DNA of 40,172 bases. It comes from JBHENN01 sp046262015. Its GTDB lineage: Bacteria; Actinomycetota; CADDZG01; WHSQ01. The number at the start of each line of letters is the position of its first letter. The first letter of the stretch is position 1. The DNA is taken from assembly GCA_046262015.1 (NCBI GenBank), contig JBHENN010000020.1, positions 1 to 40,172 of the forward strand. Direction: 5' to 3'. A program made the position numbers and the translations under genes. Shown here in pieces: positions 8,566 through 16,341 of the stretch. The notes under the pieces were generated by a model. It was not told the DNA's origin and did no database searches. It saw nothing but the letters and a program-made list of their open reading frames with translations.

Positions 8566-9429
8566 GTGAATCGGTGGGTAGAGGCTGCTCGTCCACGGAC
8601 GCTCCCGGCCAGTGCCGCGCCGGTGATCGCCGGAACCGCAGCCGCCGGCCGGGTGGTCCCGTGGCGTCTCGCGGCCGCGTTGGTGGTGGCGCTCGCCCTC
8701 CAGGTGGCGGTGAACTTCGCCAACGATGTGTTCGACGCCCGGAGGGGGGTCGACACGGCCGACCGGGTGGGTCCGACGCGGGCCGTTGCGTCCGGATCGA
8801 TCGAGGGCCGCTCGATGATCCGGGCCATGGTTGCCGCTCTGGTCGTCGCCGGGGCCGCGGGGACCGCGCTCGCGACCGCGGTGGGTCCCGAGTTGTTCGC
8901 GGTCGGAGCGGTGTGCATCGCCGCGGCGTTGCTCTACAGCGGTAGCGCCAAGCCCTATTCCTGGGTGGGTCTCGGGGAGGTCGCCGCGTTCGTGTTCTTC
9001 GGGCTCGTGGCGACCGCCGGATCTACGTACGTACAGTCAAAGAGCGTCTCCGGTACCGCGCTCGCATCCGGGGTCGCGATGGGGTCGTTGGCCGCAGCGA
9101 TCCTGCTGGTGAACAACCTGCGCGATATCCCCACCGATGCGCGCGCCGGAAAACGGACCCTGGCCGTTCGTCTCGGACCCGAGCGCAGCATCCTGCTGTA
9201 CCGAGCGCTCTTGCTCCTCGCCGGGGTCGCGGTCATCGCGGTCGCCCTGCTGCAGCAGCAACCGTGGCCTTTGCTCGGGCTCGCGGCGGTGCCCCTGGCG
9301 GTTCCGCCGCTTCGTCTCGTCACTACCGGCGCCCCCCCGCCCGCGTTGACCCAAGCTTTGGCTGCAACCGCGGCGCTAGAGCTCGTGGCCGCGCTTCTCC
9401 TCGCGGTGGGGTTGTGGATCTCGCGCTGA
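8566..9429 (+). CDS. menA: 1,4-Dihydroxy-2-naphthoate polyprenyltransferase (MenA)
   Basis: A UbiA-superfamily integral membrane protein of 287 residues that attaches the polyprenyl chain to DHNA. GTG at 8566 is chosen because the protein then begins with the usual WVEAARPRTLPAS segment; it is 4 nt after the menB stop, so translation is probably coupled. Both Asp-rich prenyl-diphosphate/Mg motifs are present: NFANDVFDARRGVD and NNLRDIPTDARAGKRTLAVRLG (the latter read as its DxxxD core), with eight to nine hydrophobic segments. An open extension upstream to 8482 runs inside menB and is not used. Confidence 0.92.
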   Translation: MNRWVEAARPRTLPASAAPVIAGTAAAGRVVPWRLAAALVVALALQVAVNFANDVFDARRGVDTADRVGPTRAVASGSIEGRSMIRAMVAALVVAGAAGTALATAVGPELFAVGAVCIAAALLYSGSAKPYSWVGLGEVAAFVFFGLVATAGSTYVQSKSVSGTALASGVAMGSLAAAILLVNNLRDIPTDARAGKRTLAVRLGPERSILLYRALLLLAGVAVIAVALLQQQPWPLLGLAAVPLAVPPLRLVTTGAPPPALTQALAATAALELVAALLLAVGLWISR

Positions 9430-10346
9430 GGGCGTACTCGATACCCCTTCGAACGCGTTTCCGCGGTCTCGAGGTTCGTACCGGTCTGCTCTTGGAGAGC
9501 CCTTCGGGATGGGGAGAGTTCTCGCCGTTCGCCGACTACCCCGACAGGCTGTCCGCGCGCTGGCTTGGATGTGCGAAGGAAGCGGCGGGCAACCACTGGC
9601 CCCGCCCTCGCCGCCATCGCATACCGGTGAACGTCACCATCCCTGCGGTCGCCCCGGCCGACGCCCACGCCATGGTGGTCGCTTCCGGGTGCAGCACCGC
9701 GAAGGTCAAGGTTGGTGACGCATCCGATGAGGCCCGCGTCGAAGCTGTTCGCGACGCACTAGGGGCCAACGGCAAGCTGCGGATCGACGTGAACGCCGGA
9801 TGGGACGTCGAGACGGCGGTCGGACGGTTGACCGAGCTGTCCCACTACGACCTCGAGTATGCGGAGCAGCCGGTCGCGACCTTGGAGGAGATGGCGGAGC
9901 TTCGCCGCCGCGTCGACGTTCCGCTTGCGGTGGACGAGTCGTTGCGGTTGGCGGTCGACCCGCTGGAGGTGGATGTCGAACACGCGGCCGATGTCGCCGT
10001 CTTGAAGGTGGCGCCGCTGGGTGGGGTTGCCGCCGCTCTGCGCGTCGCGGAGGCGGTCGGCGTGCCGTCTGTGGTCTCGTCGGCACTTGAAACGTCGGTC
10101 GGCCTGGCCGCAGGCATCGCTCTTGCGGCGGCTCTCCCCGAGCTTCCGTACGCGTGCGGCCTCGGCACCGCGACGTTGCTAGAGGGCGATGTCGTGAGCG
10201 ACCCGCTGGCGCCGCAGGATGGCTACATCGTGGTCCGGCGCGCCGATCCGGACGACCGGCTGCTCACGCAGTGGGAGCTCACGGAGGGACCCGACCTGGC
10301 GCGGCTACATCGGCAGCTTGCCGCCGCCGAGGCGGTGCTGCAGTGA
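9414..10346 (+). CDS. menC: o-Succinylbenzoate synthase (MenC)
   Basis: An enolase-superfamily dehydratase of 310 residues converting SHCHC to o-succinylbenzoate. The start GTG at 9414 overlaps the end of menA by 16 nt; the protein then begins at the first beta strand of the capping domain. All catalytic positions of the family are visible: the KxK pair in TAKVKVG (K97, K99), metal ligands in RIDVNAGW (D125), YAEQP (E151) and AVDES (D174), and the second lysine in VLKVAPLGG (K198). Part of the menB-A-C-D operon; overlaps menD by GTGA. Confidence 0.92.
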   Translation: MDLALRAYSIPLRTRFRGLEVRTGLLLESPSGWGEFSPFADYPDRLSARWLGCAKEAAGNHWPRPRRHRIPVNVTIPAVAPADAHAMVVASGCSTAKVKVGDASDEARVEAVRDALGANGKLRIDVNAGWDVETAVGRLTELSHYDLEYAEQPVATLEEMAELRRRVDVPLAVDESLRLAVDPLEVDVEHAADVAVLKVAPLGGVAAALRVAEAVGVPSVVSSALETSVGLAAGIALAAALPELPYACGLGTATLLEGDVVSDPLAPQDGYIVVRRADPDDRLLTQWELTEGPDLARLHRQLAAAEAVLQ

Positions 10347-12076
10347 TCGAGGCGCGGGGCGCGAACGAAGCCTTCGCTCGTTGTCTCGTAGACGAGTGGG
10401 TCAGGCTGGGCGTGGGCCACGCGTGCATCAGCCCCGGGTCCCGCTCCGCCCCTCTCGCCCTTGCCCTCGTCGCGCGCCCGGAGATCCGCTGTCACGTCCT
10501 GATCGACGAACGCTCGGCCGCGTTCTTCGCTCTGGGGATCGCACGGGAGGGGCGGTCGCCCGTGCCGGTCCTGTGTACCTCGGGGACGGCCGTCGCGAAC
10601 CTCCATCCCGCCCTGGCGGAGGCGCGTCATGGCGGCGTGCCCCTGATCGCGCTCACCGCGGACCGGCCGCCCGAGCTGCGCGGGACCGGTGCGAACCAGA
10701 CCGTGGACCAGATAAAGATGTTCGGCGACGCGGTGAAGTGGTTCGTCGACACCGGCGTCCCGGAGCAAGAGCCTCACTCCGTCCGCTACTGGCGCTCTCT
10801 CGCGTGCCGCGCTTGGTTCGAAGCGTCGGGGCTCCCTGCAGGTCCCGTCCACCTGAACGTTCCGTTGCGCGAGCCCCTCGTACCGGCGGCGGATCATCCC
10901 GCGTTCCCGTTCTCACTAGCAGGTCGCGACCACGGCGCGCCGTGGACGAGGGCAGCCCGGGGAACTCGCCATGCCTCCGACGACGAGATCTCCTCGGTCG
11001 TCGAGACGATCACGGGAACCACGCGCGGCGTGATCGTGGTGGGTGCGAGCCAGACGGACGCCTCCCCCCTTCTGGAGCTGGGGCGGCGCGCCGGATGGCC
11101 GATCCTGGCCGAGCCCGCGTCCAACCTGCGCGTCCCCGGCACGATCGGCAGCTACGACGGACTGTTGCGGGCGCCCGGTTTCGTCGACCATCACCGCCCG
11201 GACGTCGCGCTTCGGGTGGGACGGCTGGGTCTGGGCCGTCCGTTATCCCGCTACCTCGCGGACGTCCCCCAGATCGCCCTGGACGAGGAGGGGATCTGGC
11301 ATGACGAGCAGCGGATGGCGGTGAAGGTGATCACTGCCGATCTCGCCGACGTCTGCGGTCGCGTATCGAGACAGCTCGAAGAGCGACCATCGCCGTGGCT
11401 CGACCGGTGGGTCGCAGCCGACGCCGCCGCCCTTTCGGCGATCCGTTCCGCCCTCGAGGCGGACGATCTCGTGAGCGAGCCACGGACCGCCCGCGATCTC
11501 GCCCGGCACCTGCCCGACGAGTCCGACCTGGTGGTTGGTTCCAGCATGCCGGTGCGCGACCTCGACTCCTTCATGGAACCGCGCACCGCTCTCCGCATCT
11601 TCGCCAACCGGGGAGTCAATGGGATCGACGGCTTCGTATCGACAACCTTGGGGATCGCGGCTTCATCGGGGAGGCCGACCTTCTCGCTCGTGGGAGACCT
11701 CGCCTTCCTGTACGACCAGAACGGCTTGCTCTATCCAGACCGAGCGCGCCTGGATGTCACCTTCGTCGTCTTGAACAACGACGGCGGAGGCATCTTCTCG
11801 TTCCTGGAGCAAGCGGGCGTCTCGGATTTCGAGCGAGTGTTCGGGACGCCCCACGGCATCGACCTGGGGCGCGTCGCGGCCGTCTACGGCTGTGGGTTCG
11901 ACCGGCTGGAACGCATCTCCGATCTGCCGGGGCTGCTCGGGGCGGGAGCCGGCCCGCGCATCATCGAAGCCACTACCACCCGGGAGGGGAACGTCGCGAC
12001 GCACGACCGGATCTGGGCCGCGGTCGAGGATGCGGTCAGCCGGCTCCCAGCGCCTCCTGCATCGCACGAAGCTTGA
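10343..12076 (+). CDS. menD: SEPHCHC synthase (MenD)
   Basis: A thiamine-diphosphate enzyme of 577 residues that joins isochorismate and 2-oxoglutarate. GTG at 10343 overlaps the menC stop (GTGA). Seen: CISPGSRSAPLALAL and the catalytic DERSAAFFALG glutamate region at the N terminus, CTSGTAVANLHPA, ADRPPELRGTGANQTVDQ, and the C-terminal cofactor motif GDLAFLYDQNGLL...VVLNNDGGGIF. Length is normal. The final 41 nt overlap, on the opposite strand, the end of menF, so there is no room for a terminator between the two converging operons. Confidence 0.95.
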   Translation: MIEARGANEAFARCLVDEWVRLGVGHACISPGSRSAPLALALVARPEIRCHVLIDERSAAFFALGIAREGRSPVPVLCTSGTAVANLHPALAEARHGGVPLIALTADRPPELRGTGANQTVDQIKMFGDAVKWFVDTGVPEQEPHSVRYWRSLACRAWFEASGLPAGPVHLNVPLREPLVPAADHPAFPFSLAGRDHGAPWTRAARGTRHASDDEISSVVETITGTTRGVIVVGASQTDASPLLELGRRAGWPILAEPASNLRVPGTIGSYDGLLRAPGFVDHHRPDVALRVGRLGLGRPLSRYLADVPQIALDEEGIWHDEQRMAVKVITADLADVCGRVSRQLEERPSPWLDRWVAADAAALSAIRSALEADDLVSEPRTARDLARHLPDESDLVVGSSMPVRDLDSFMEPRTALRIFANRGVNGIDGFVSTTLGIAASSGRPTFSLVGDLAFLYDQNGLLYPDRARLDVTFVVLNNDGGGIFSFLEQAGVSDFERVFGTPHGIDLGRVAAVYGCGFDRLERISDLPGLLGAGAGPRIIEATTTREGNVATHDRIWAAVEDAVSRLPAPPASHEA

Positions 12077-13250
12077 GACGGGTCTCTTCGAGCTCCTCTT
12101 CGGGCATCGATCCGGCCACGATCCCGGCGCCCGCGAAGAGGCGAGCCCGCGTTCCGTCGACCTGCGCGCAGCGGAGCGCGATGGCCCATTCCCCATCCCC
12201 CCGTGCATCCACCCACCCGACAGGTCCTCCGTATCGGCCTCGAGCGCGACCCTCGACAGACCTGATCCGTGCCAGCGCTTCGCTGCGTGGCGCGCCGCAT
12301 ACCGCTGCCGTCGGATGTAGGGCTCCGACGAGATCCAGGACCGACATCGTCGCGTCCGCCCGGGCGCGCACGGAGGTCGCGAGGTGCTGGAGGTTGGCCA
12401 GGCGCATGAGGTGCGGTGTGTCCTCCACCTCGACGTCAGAGCACAGGGAGCGAAGGCCTTCGACCACGGATGTGACCGAGAGTCCGTGCTCATCGCGCTC
12501 CTTGTTCGAGTCGAGCATCCGTTGTGCGAGACGGTCGTCCGTAGCGGCGTCGGAGCCCCGCGGCGCGGAGCCGGCGAGCACGACGGATTCGACGTGCCGG
12601 CCCACCTTCCGTACGAGGAGCTCGGGGGACGCGCCGATCAAGCCGCCGCACACGAACGTGTAGCAGTCCGGGAATCGATCGATCAGGCGTGACGCTATGG
12701 CGCCTTCGTCGAAGGGTGCCCGGGCCCACACGAGCTCGTCGCGCGCGAGCACGACCTTGCTCAACTGCCCCTGGGACACATCGCGGATCGCGTCCGAGAC
12801 CGCCTCCAGCCACGCGAGCTCGGAGATGTCCGCGCCGGCGTAGCGAGCACGATCCACGGCCGGGGCGATCCGGGCCTCGTGGGCGATCACGGGGAGCTCC
12901 ATCGCACCGGCGATCGTCACGTCGGTCCCTCGCACCACGACCTGCGGGACGACCAGGATCGATCCGGGCTCGTGCCTGTCGAACGAGAAGCTGCCGACGC
13001 CGATCGGCACCGGGCCATCGGGATCGGCCGTCTGGACGCGTGCGAACAACCTGGCGAGGTCTCGGCCGGCCCGCTCGAAGCGCGCCGGCTCGCTGCCCAC
13101 AGGAACCCGCGCGGCTTCTCCCCACCCCGCGAAGCCATCGCCCCGGTGCCACCAGAGGAAACCGCCGTGCGCCGGCACGTTGGCGGGGACGTGCGCCTCG
13201 CGGTCAAGCACGACGCGTCTGAAGGTTGGTGGCTCGGGTTCCGCGCTCAC
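12036..13250 (-). CDS. menF: Isochorismate synthase (MenF/EntC family)
   Basis: A chorismate-utilising enzyme of 404 residues making isochorismate, the entry to menaquinone. The C-terminal two thirds carry the family signature: QGQLSKVVLARD, a long helical FVCGGLIGASPELLVRK segment, GSAPRG, SNKERDEHGL and the catalytic HPTAAVCGAPRSEAL plus RGRYGGPVGWVD region. The GTG start at 13250 overlaps the menG stop by 4 nt, so it is the second gene of a menG-menF minus-strand operon. The N-terminal 130 residues are variable, as usual. A siderophore or salicylate role is unlikely given the men context. Confidence 0.92.
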   Translation of the reverse strand: MSAEPEPPTFRRVVLDREAHVPANVPAHGGFLWWHRGDGFAGWGEAARVPVGSEPARFERAGRDLARLFARVQTADPDGPVPIGVGSFSFDRHEPGSILVVPQVVVRGTDVTIAGAMELPVIAHEARIAPAVDRARYAGADISELAWLEAVSDAIRDVSQGQLSKVVLARDELVWARAPFDEGAIASRLIDRFPDCYTFVCGGLIGASPELLVRKVGRHVESVVLAGSAPRGSDAATDDRLAQRMLDSNKERDEHGLSVTSVVEGLRSLCSDVEVEDTPHLMRLANLQHLATSVRARADATMSVLDLVGALHPTAAVCGAPRSEALARIRSVEGRARGRYGGPVGWVDARGDGEWAIALRCAQVDGTRARLFAGAGIVAGSMPEEELEETRLKLRAMQEALGAG

Positions 13251-13891
13251 GATCGCGTCGCCGTGACGAGCTGCGCGGCTCCGCCTGCGAGGAGCCGCGA
13301 TGTGGCGCCGGCCAGGCCCGCGCGGTGCATCTTGTCGATCAGGGTTGCCCTATCGGGCAGATAGGCCGTGGAACGCGGTAGGTAGCGGTACGCGTCACGG
13401 TCCGACAGGAGCCCGCCGACCAGAGGCACGACCTTGTGGAAGTAGAAGTGATGTCCGGCGCGCAGAAGCCGAGCGTCCGGTGTGGCGACCTCGAGGATGC
13501 CCACGCGGCCTCCGGGCCGGAGCACCCTCGCCATCTCCTCGAAGAGGTGGCCTATGTCGACGACGTTCCTCAGAGCGAAGCCGCAGGTGATGCCGTCCGC
13601 GCATCCGGATCGGAGGGGAAGGCGCAGGACGTCGCCCTGCACCAACGGGACCGACGCCGTCGCCGCCCGCAGCATCCCCAGGGAGAGGTCGAACCCCACC
13701 GCTCGATACCCGCGTGCCTGTAGCTCCCGACAGAGATCGCCGGTCCCACACGCGAGGTCGAGCACGAGAGCTCCTTGGCCGAGGCCGAGCGACGCGACGG
13801 TTCGTCGCCGCCAGCCGACATCCATCCCGAAGGTCATGATCCGGTTCACCAGGTCGTAGCGCGGTGCGATCGCGTCGAACATCGCGCGCAC
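13247..13891 (-). CDS. menG: Demethylmenaquinone methyltransferase (MenG/UbiE)
   Basis: A class I SAM methyltransferase of 214 residues performing the last step to menaquinone. It shows the UbiE signatures FDAIAPRYDLVNRIMTFG and CGFALRNV, motif I LDLACGTGDL, motif II GFDLSLGML and the post-motif LRPGGRVGILEV. Two in-frame GTG codons are possible. The one at 13891 is preferred over 13900 because a TAAGGT hexamer ends exactly 7 nt before it, the spacing of leaderless genes in this window, and no Shine-Dalgarno is present. Its stop overlaps menF. Confidence 0.92.
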   Translation of the reverse strand: MRAMFDAIAPRYDLVNRIMTFGMDVGWRRRTVASLGLGQGALVLDLACGTGDLCRELQARGYRAVGFDLSLGMLRAATASVPLVQGDVLRLPLRSGCADGITCGFALRNVVDIGHLFEEMARVLRPGGRVGILEVATPDARLLRAGHHFYFHKVVPLVGGLLSDRDAYRYLPRSTAYLPDRATLIDKMHRAGLAGATSRLLAGGAAQLVTATRS

Positions 13892-13898
13892 GGCGCGC

Positions 13899-13904
13899 AC
13901 CTTA
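13899..13904 (-). promoter_or_regulatory. Candidate leaderless promoter -10 (TAAGGT) for menG-menF
   Basis: Minus-strand TAAGGT followed by 7 nt and the GTG at 13891. The alternative GTG at 13900 overlaps this hexamer and would lie upstream of the transcript. Confidence 0.4.
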
Positions 13905-13935
13905 CGATCGCCGGTCGGGAGGGGCTCCTGATGTT

Positions 13936-14706
13936 TCAGCGGTCCATCCCCATCCGTCTCCGCTCTTGTTCGACGGCGCGCTGCTCTGCGTCGGTGGCCT
14001 CTCTGTCGACGCGCGCCATGGCTTCGCGCAGCAAGACCCTCTCGAAATGGTGCGCGACGAGGTCGGTCGTAGCCGGCAGCATCTTCTGGAACGCCTGCAC
14101 CAACCTCTCGGCAGCCTCGCTTTCGGAGGCCGTCTCCGCGAGCAGAGGATCGCGCACGAAGCGTATGAACAGATCGACCGCGCGCGCGGCGATCTCCTTC
14201 ATCAGATAGTCGTGCTCGCGCGCCAACGCCAGGAGCTCGGACAGGGGAAGCCCTGCTTCCAGCAGCTCGAGCCCGCGCGCGAGGACCTTGACGTCCGACT
14301 CCGTGTAGAAGCGGTGCCCCCCGGACCCGGTCGACTCGATGAGGCCTTCCCGCTCTATCGCTTCCAGCAGCGTGACCGATACGCCCGTGCGCTGAGCCAG
14401 CTCGTCCAGTGTGAGGCGAGCGCGCGACGCCCCGTCCCCGGCCGCCGAACCGGCAAGGGCGGCGACGAGACGCTCGTCGGCGGGTTCGAGCTCGCCGTCC
14501 AGCAGGCGTCTGATCGATGCAAGGGTGAAGCCCTGGTCCTTGAACGCCGCGATGCGGCGAAGGCGCTCGAGATGCCCGTCGTCGTACCAGCTGATGCGGC
14601 CGTCGCGTTCGGGGCGCGGGAGCAGCCCCTTGTGCTGATAGAAGCGGATCGTGTCGACGCTGGTCCCGGCCCGGGCGGCGAGCTCGTCGATCCGGTATCT
14701 GGTCAT
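13936..14706 (-). CDS. MerR-family regulator with two DNA-binding domains
   Basis: A 256-residue regulator with a classical MerR winged helix at residues 1-72 (YRIDELAARAGTSVDTIRFYQHKGLLP, the first part ending in the RFYQHKGLLP wing) and a second, more diverged MerR-like helix-turn-helix at about 100-165 (TLDELAQRTGVSVTLLEAIEREGLI, read as its core). The C-terminal 90 residues are helical and charged. No Cys pattern of metal-sensing MerR proteins is seen, so an organic ligand or protein contact is likelier. ATG at 14706 is chosen because TAGAGT lies exactly 7 nt upstream; a GTG at 14715 would precede the transcript start. Its promoter is covered by a perfect palindrome, suggesting autoregulation. 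Confidence 0.85.
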   Translation of the reverse strand: MTRYRIDELAARAGTSVDTIRFYQHKGLLPRPERDGRISWYDDGHLERLRRIAAFKDQGFTLASIRRLLDGELEPADERLVAALAGSAAGDGASRARLTLDELAQRTGVSVTLLEAIEREGLIESTGSGGHRFYTESDVKVLARGLELLEAGLPLSELLALAREHDYLMKEIAARAVDLFIRFVRDPLLAETASESEAAERLVQAFQKMLPATTDLVAHHFERVLLREAMARVDREATDAEQRAVEQERRRMGMDR

Positions 14707-14707
14707 A

Positions 14708-14730
14708 GCGATCACTCTAAGAGTGATCGC
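14708..14730. promoter_or_regulatory. Perfect 10-bp-arm palindrome on the merR promoter
   Basis: GCGATCACTC (14708-14717), spacer TAA, GAGTGATCGC (14721-14730). On the minus strand it contains the merR -10 TAGAGT (14719-14714) and the predicted start site. A third GAGTGAT half-site follows at 14735-14741, 14 bp from the second. This is a strong candidate autorepressor operator. Confidence 0.6.
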
Positions 14731-14797
14731 GTCGGAGTGATGTCCGCCCCCGGGCGTGGGGTGCCCCAGGCTGAGGTCTGCCGCGTGGCCGTCACCC

Positions 14798-14803
14798 TAG
14801 GAT
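14798..14803 (+). promoter_or_regulatory. Candidate promoter -10 (TAGGAT) for the IMPase-like gene
   Basis: TAGGAT lies 9 nt before the GTG at 14813, which lacks a Shine-Dalgarno; the transcript would be leaderless or nearly so. Confidence 0.35.
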
Positions 14804-14812
14804 GCGCCCTCG

Positions 14813-15595
14813 GTGACGACGGATCGAGCGCTTCTCGAGCTGGCGGTGGAGGGCGCGCGACGAGCCGGCGCGCTCCTGCTGGAGCGCTTCGCCGCGCCGG
14901 CGCGCGGCGTGGCGGCGAAGTCGACCCCGACCGATCCGGTGAGCGACGCCGACCGGGACTCCGAGGCGCTGCTCCTCGGTGTGATCGCCCGGGCGCGGCC
15001 CGGCGACGGGATCCTGGCCGAAGAGGGGGGTAGCGAGCGGTCCAGCACCGGGCTGACGTGGGTCGTGGACCCGCTCGACGGCACGGTCAACTTCCTCTAC
15101 GGCCGGCCGGATTGGGCGGTCAGCATCGCGGTGGAGGACGGCGAGGGGCCCGTCGCCGGCGTCGTGTTCCAGCCGGTCGCGGACGAGCTCTTCGCGGCGC
15201 GCCGCGGTGGGGGCAGCTTCCTCAACGGTCGCCCCGTCCGCGTCTCGGACGTCGGTGAGCTGTCCTCGGCTCTCATAGGGACGGGGTTCTCGTACTCGGC
15301 CGAGGTGCGCGCTCGTCAAGCCGAGACCGCCCAGCGCGTGCTGCCGCGCGTGCGCGACATAAGGCGCGCCGGCTCGGCCGCCCTCGACCTCGCCGCGCTA
15401 GCGTGCGGACGCCTGGATGGGTTCTTCGAGGCGCCGATGGGCCCGTGGGACCGCGCCGCCGGCGTCCTGTTGATCCGCGAGGCCGGAGGCATCGTGAGCG
15501 ATCTGCCGGCGCCCGTGGGTCCAGACCGCGGTGTGATCGCCGCCGGTCCGACGCTCCACGACCCGCTCAGGGCTCTGGTCCTCGATAACGGATAG
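14813..15595 (+). CDS. Inositol-monophosphatase-family phosphatase
   Basis: A 260-residue Mg-dependent sugar-phosphate phosphatase of the IMPase/FIG superfamily. Metal and catalytic motifs are complete: KSTPTDPVSDAD, GILAEEGG (E70/E71), WVVDPLDGTVNF (D86, D89, T91) and the second signature GPWDRAAGVLLIREAGG (W212, D213). Substrates in this family include inositol phosphate, histidinol phosphate, PAP and fructose bisphosphate, and the motifs do not separate them; in actinobacteria inositol-1-phosphate or histidinol phosphate are the usual options. GTG start. It is followed by an O-methyltransferase after 10 nt. Confidence 0.88.
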   Translation: MTTDRALLELAVEGARRAGALLLERFAAPARGVAAKSTPTDPVSDADRDSEALLLGVIARARPGDGILAEEGGSERSSTGLTWVVDPLDGTVNFLYGRPDWAVSIAVEDGEGPVAGVVFQPVADELFAARRGGGSFLNGRPVRVSDVGELSSALIGTGFSYSAEVRARQAETAQRVLPRVRDIRRAGSAALDLAALACGRLDGFFEAPMGPWDRAAGVLLIREAGGIVSDLPAPVGPDRGVIAAGPTLHDPLRALVLDNG

Positions 15596-15598
15596 GTT
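15593..15598 (+). promoter_or_regulatory. Candidate leaderless promoter -10 (TAGGTT) for the O-methyltransferase
   Basis: TAGGTT begins with the TAG stop codon of the IMPase-like gene and ends 7 nt before the ATG at 15606. It may allow independent leaderless expression; simple operon read-through is the alternative. Confidence 0.35.
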
Positions 15599-15605
15599 CG
15601 CCGTC

Positions 15606-16256
15606 ATGGACATCGTTCATCCCGCGGCGGAGCGATACCTGTCCGAGCTGGCCACTTCCGACGACGAGCCGGTGCTCCTCGAGATGGAGGAGCTGGCGCG
15701 CGCCGAAGGCTTTCCCATCGTCGGCCGTCTGTGCGGGCGCAGCCTGGAGGTCATGGCGCGGGCGATCGGGGCGCGCCGGATCTTCGAGATGGGCTCGGGC
15801 TACGGCTACTCGGCGTATTGGTTCGCGCGTGCGGCCGGTCCCGGCGGCGAGATCCACCTCACCGACGGCGACAGAGCGAACGAAGGCAAGGCTCTGGATT
15901 TCCTCAAACGGGCCGGCCTGGATGGGCCGATCCGGTTCCACGTCGGCGACGCGTTCGAGCAGTTTGATCGCACCGAGGGCGAGTTCGACATCGTCTACTG
16001 CGACATCGACAAGGGCGACTATCCCGAAGCGTGGCGGCGCGCCCGTGCCCGCATCCGGGTCGGAGGCCTGTACATCTGCGACAACATGCTGTGGTTCGGA
16101 CGTGTGACGGGCGCTCCCGATGCTCCCCCCGAGCAGCACCCGGGCTGGACGGAAGCGATAGACGAGGCCAATCGCCTCATAGCGCGCGACCCGAGCTACC
16201 GGTCGTTCGTGAACCCGACGCGTGATGGGATCGTGGTCGCGATCCGTGTCCGCTGA
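15606..16256 (+). CDS. SAM-dependent O-methyltransferase (catechol-OMT-like)
   Basis: A 216-residue soluble class I methyltransferase of the Methyltransf_3/COMT-like family. Seen: motif I IFEMGSGYGYSAYWFA (residues about 59-74), acidic motif II EIHLTDGD, and the metal-binding FDIVYCDIDKGDYP region with the following DNMLWFGRV segment characteristic of cation-dependent O-methyltransferases. The acceptor is unknown; caffeoyl-CoA or catechol-like phenols are known for the family. Ten nt downstream of the IMPase-like gene. Confidence 0.85.
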   Translation: MDIVHPAAERYLSELATSDDEPVLLEMEELARAEGFPIVGRLCGRSLEVMARAIGARRIFEMGSGYGYSAYWFARAAGPGGEIHLTDGDRANEGKALDFLKRAGLDGPIRFHVGDAFEQFDRTEGEFDIVYCDIDKGDYPEAWRRARARIRVGGLYICDNMLWFGRVTGAPDAPPEQHPGWTEAIDEANRLIARDPSYRSFVNPTRDGIVVAIRVR

Positions 16257-16341
16257 AATAGCCTTGGCGATCGGAACGCTGTAGTCGGTATCGCACGCCG
16301 CGCCGCAGCACCCCGAGCCGCGGCGCCGAGATAGGAGCTGG

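Noticed and set aside
11395..12663. 422-residue plus-strand frame over menD and menF
   Set aside because: Low-complexity Arg/Ser/Pro-rich shadow of two well-supported men genes.
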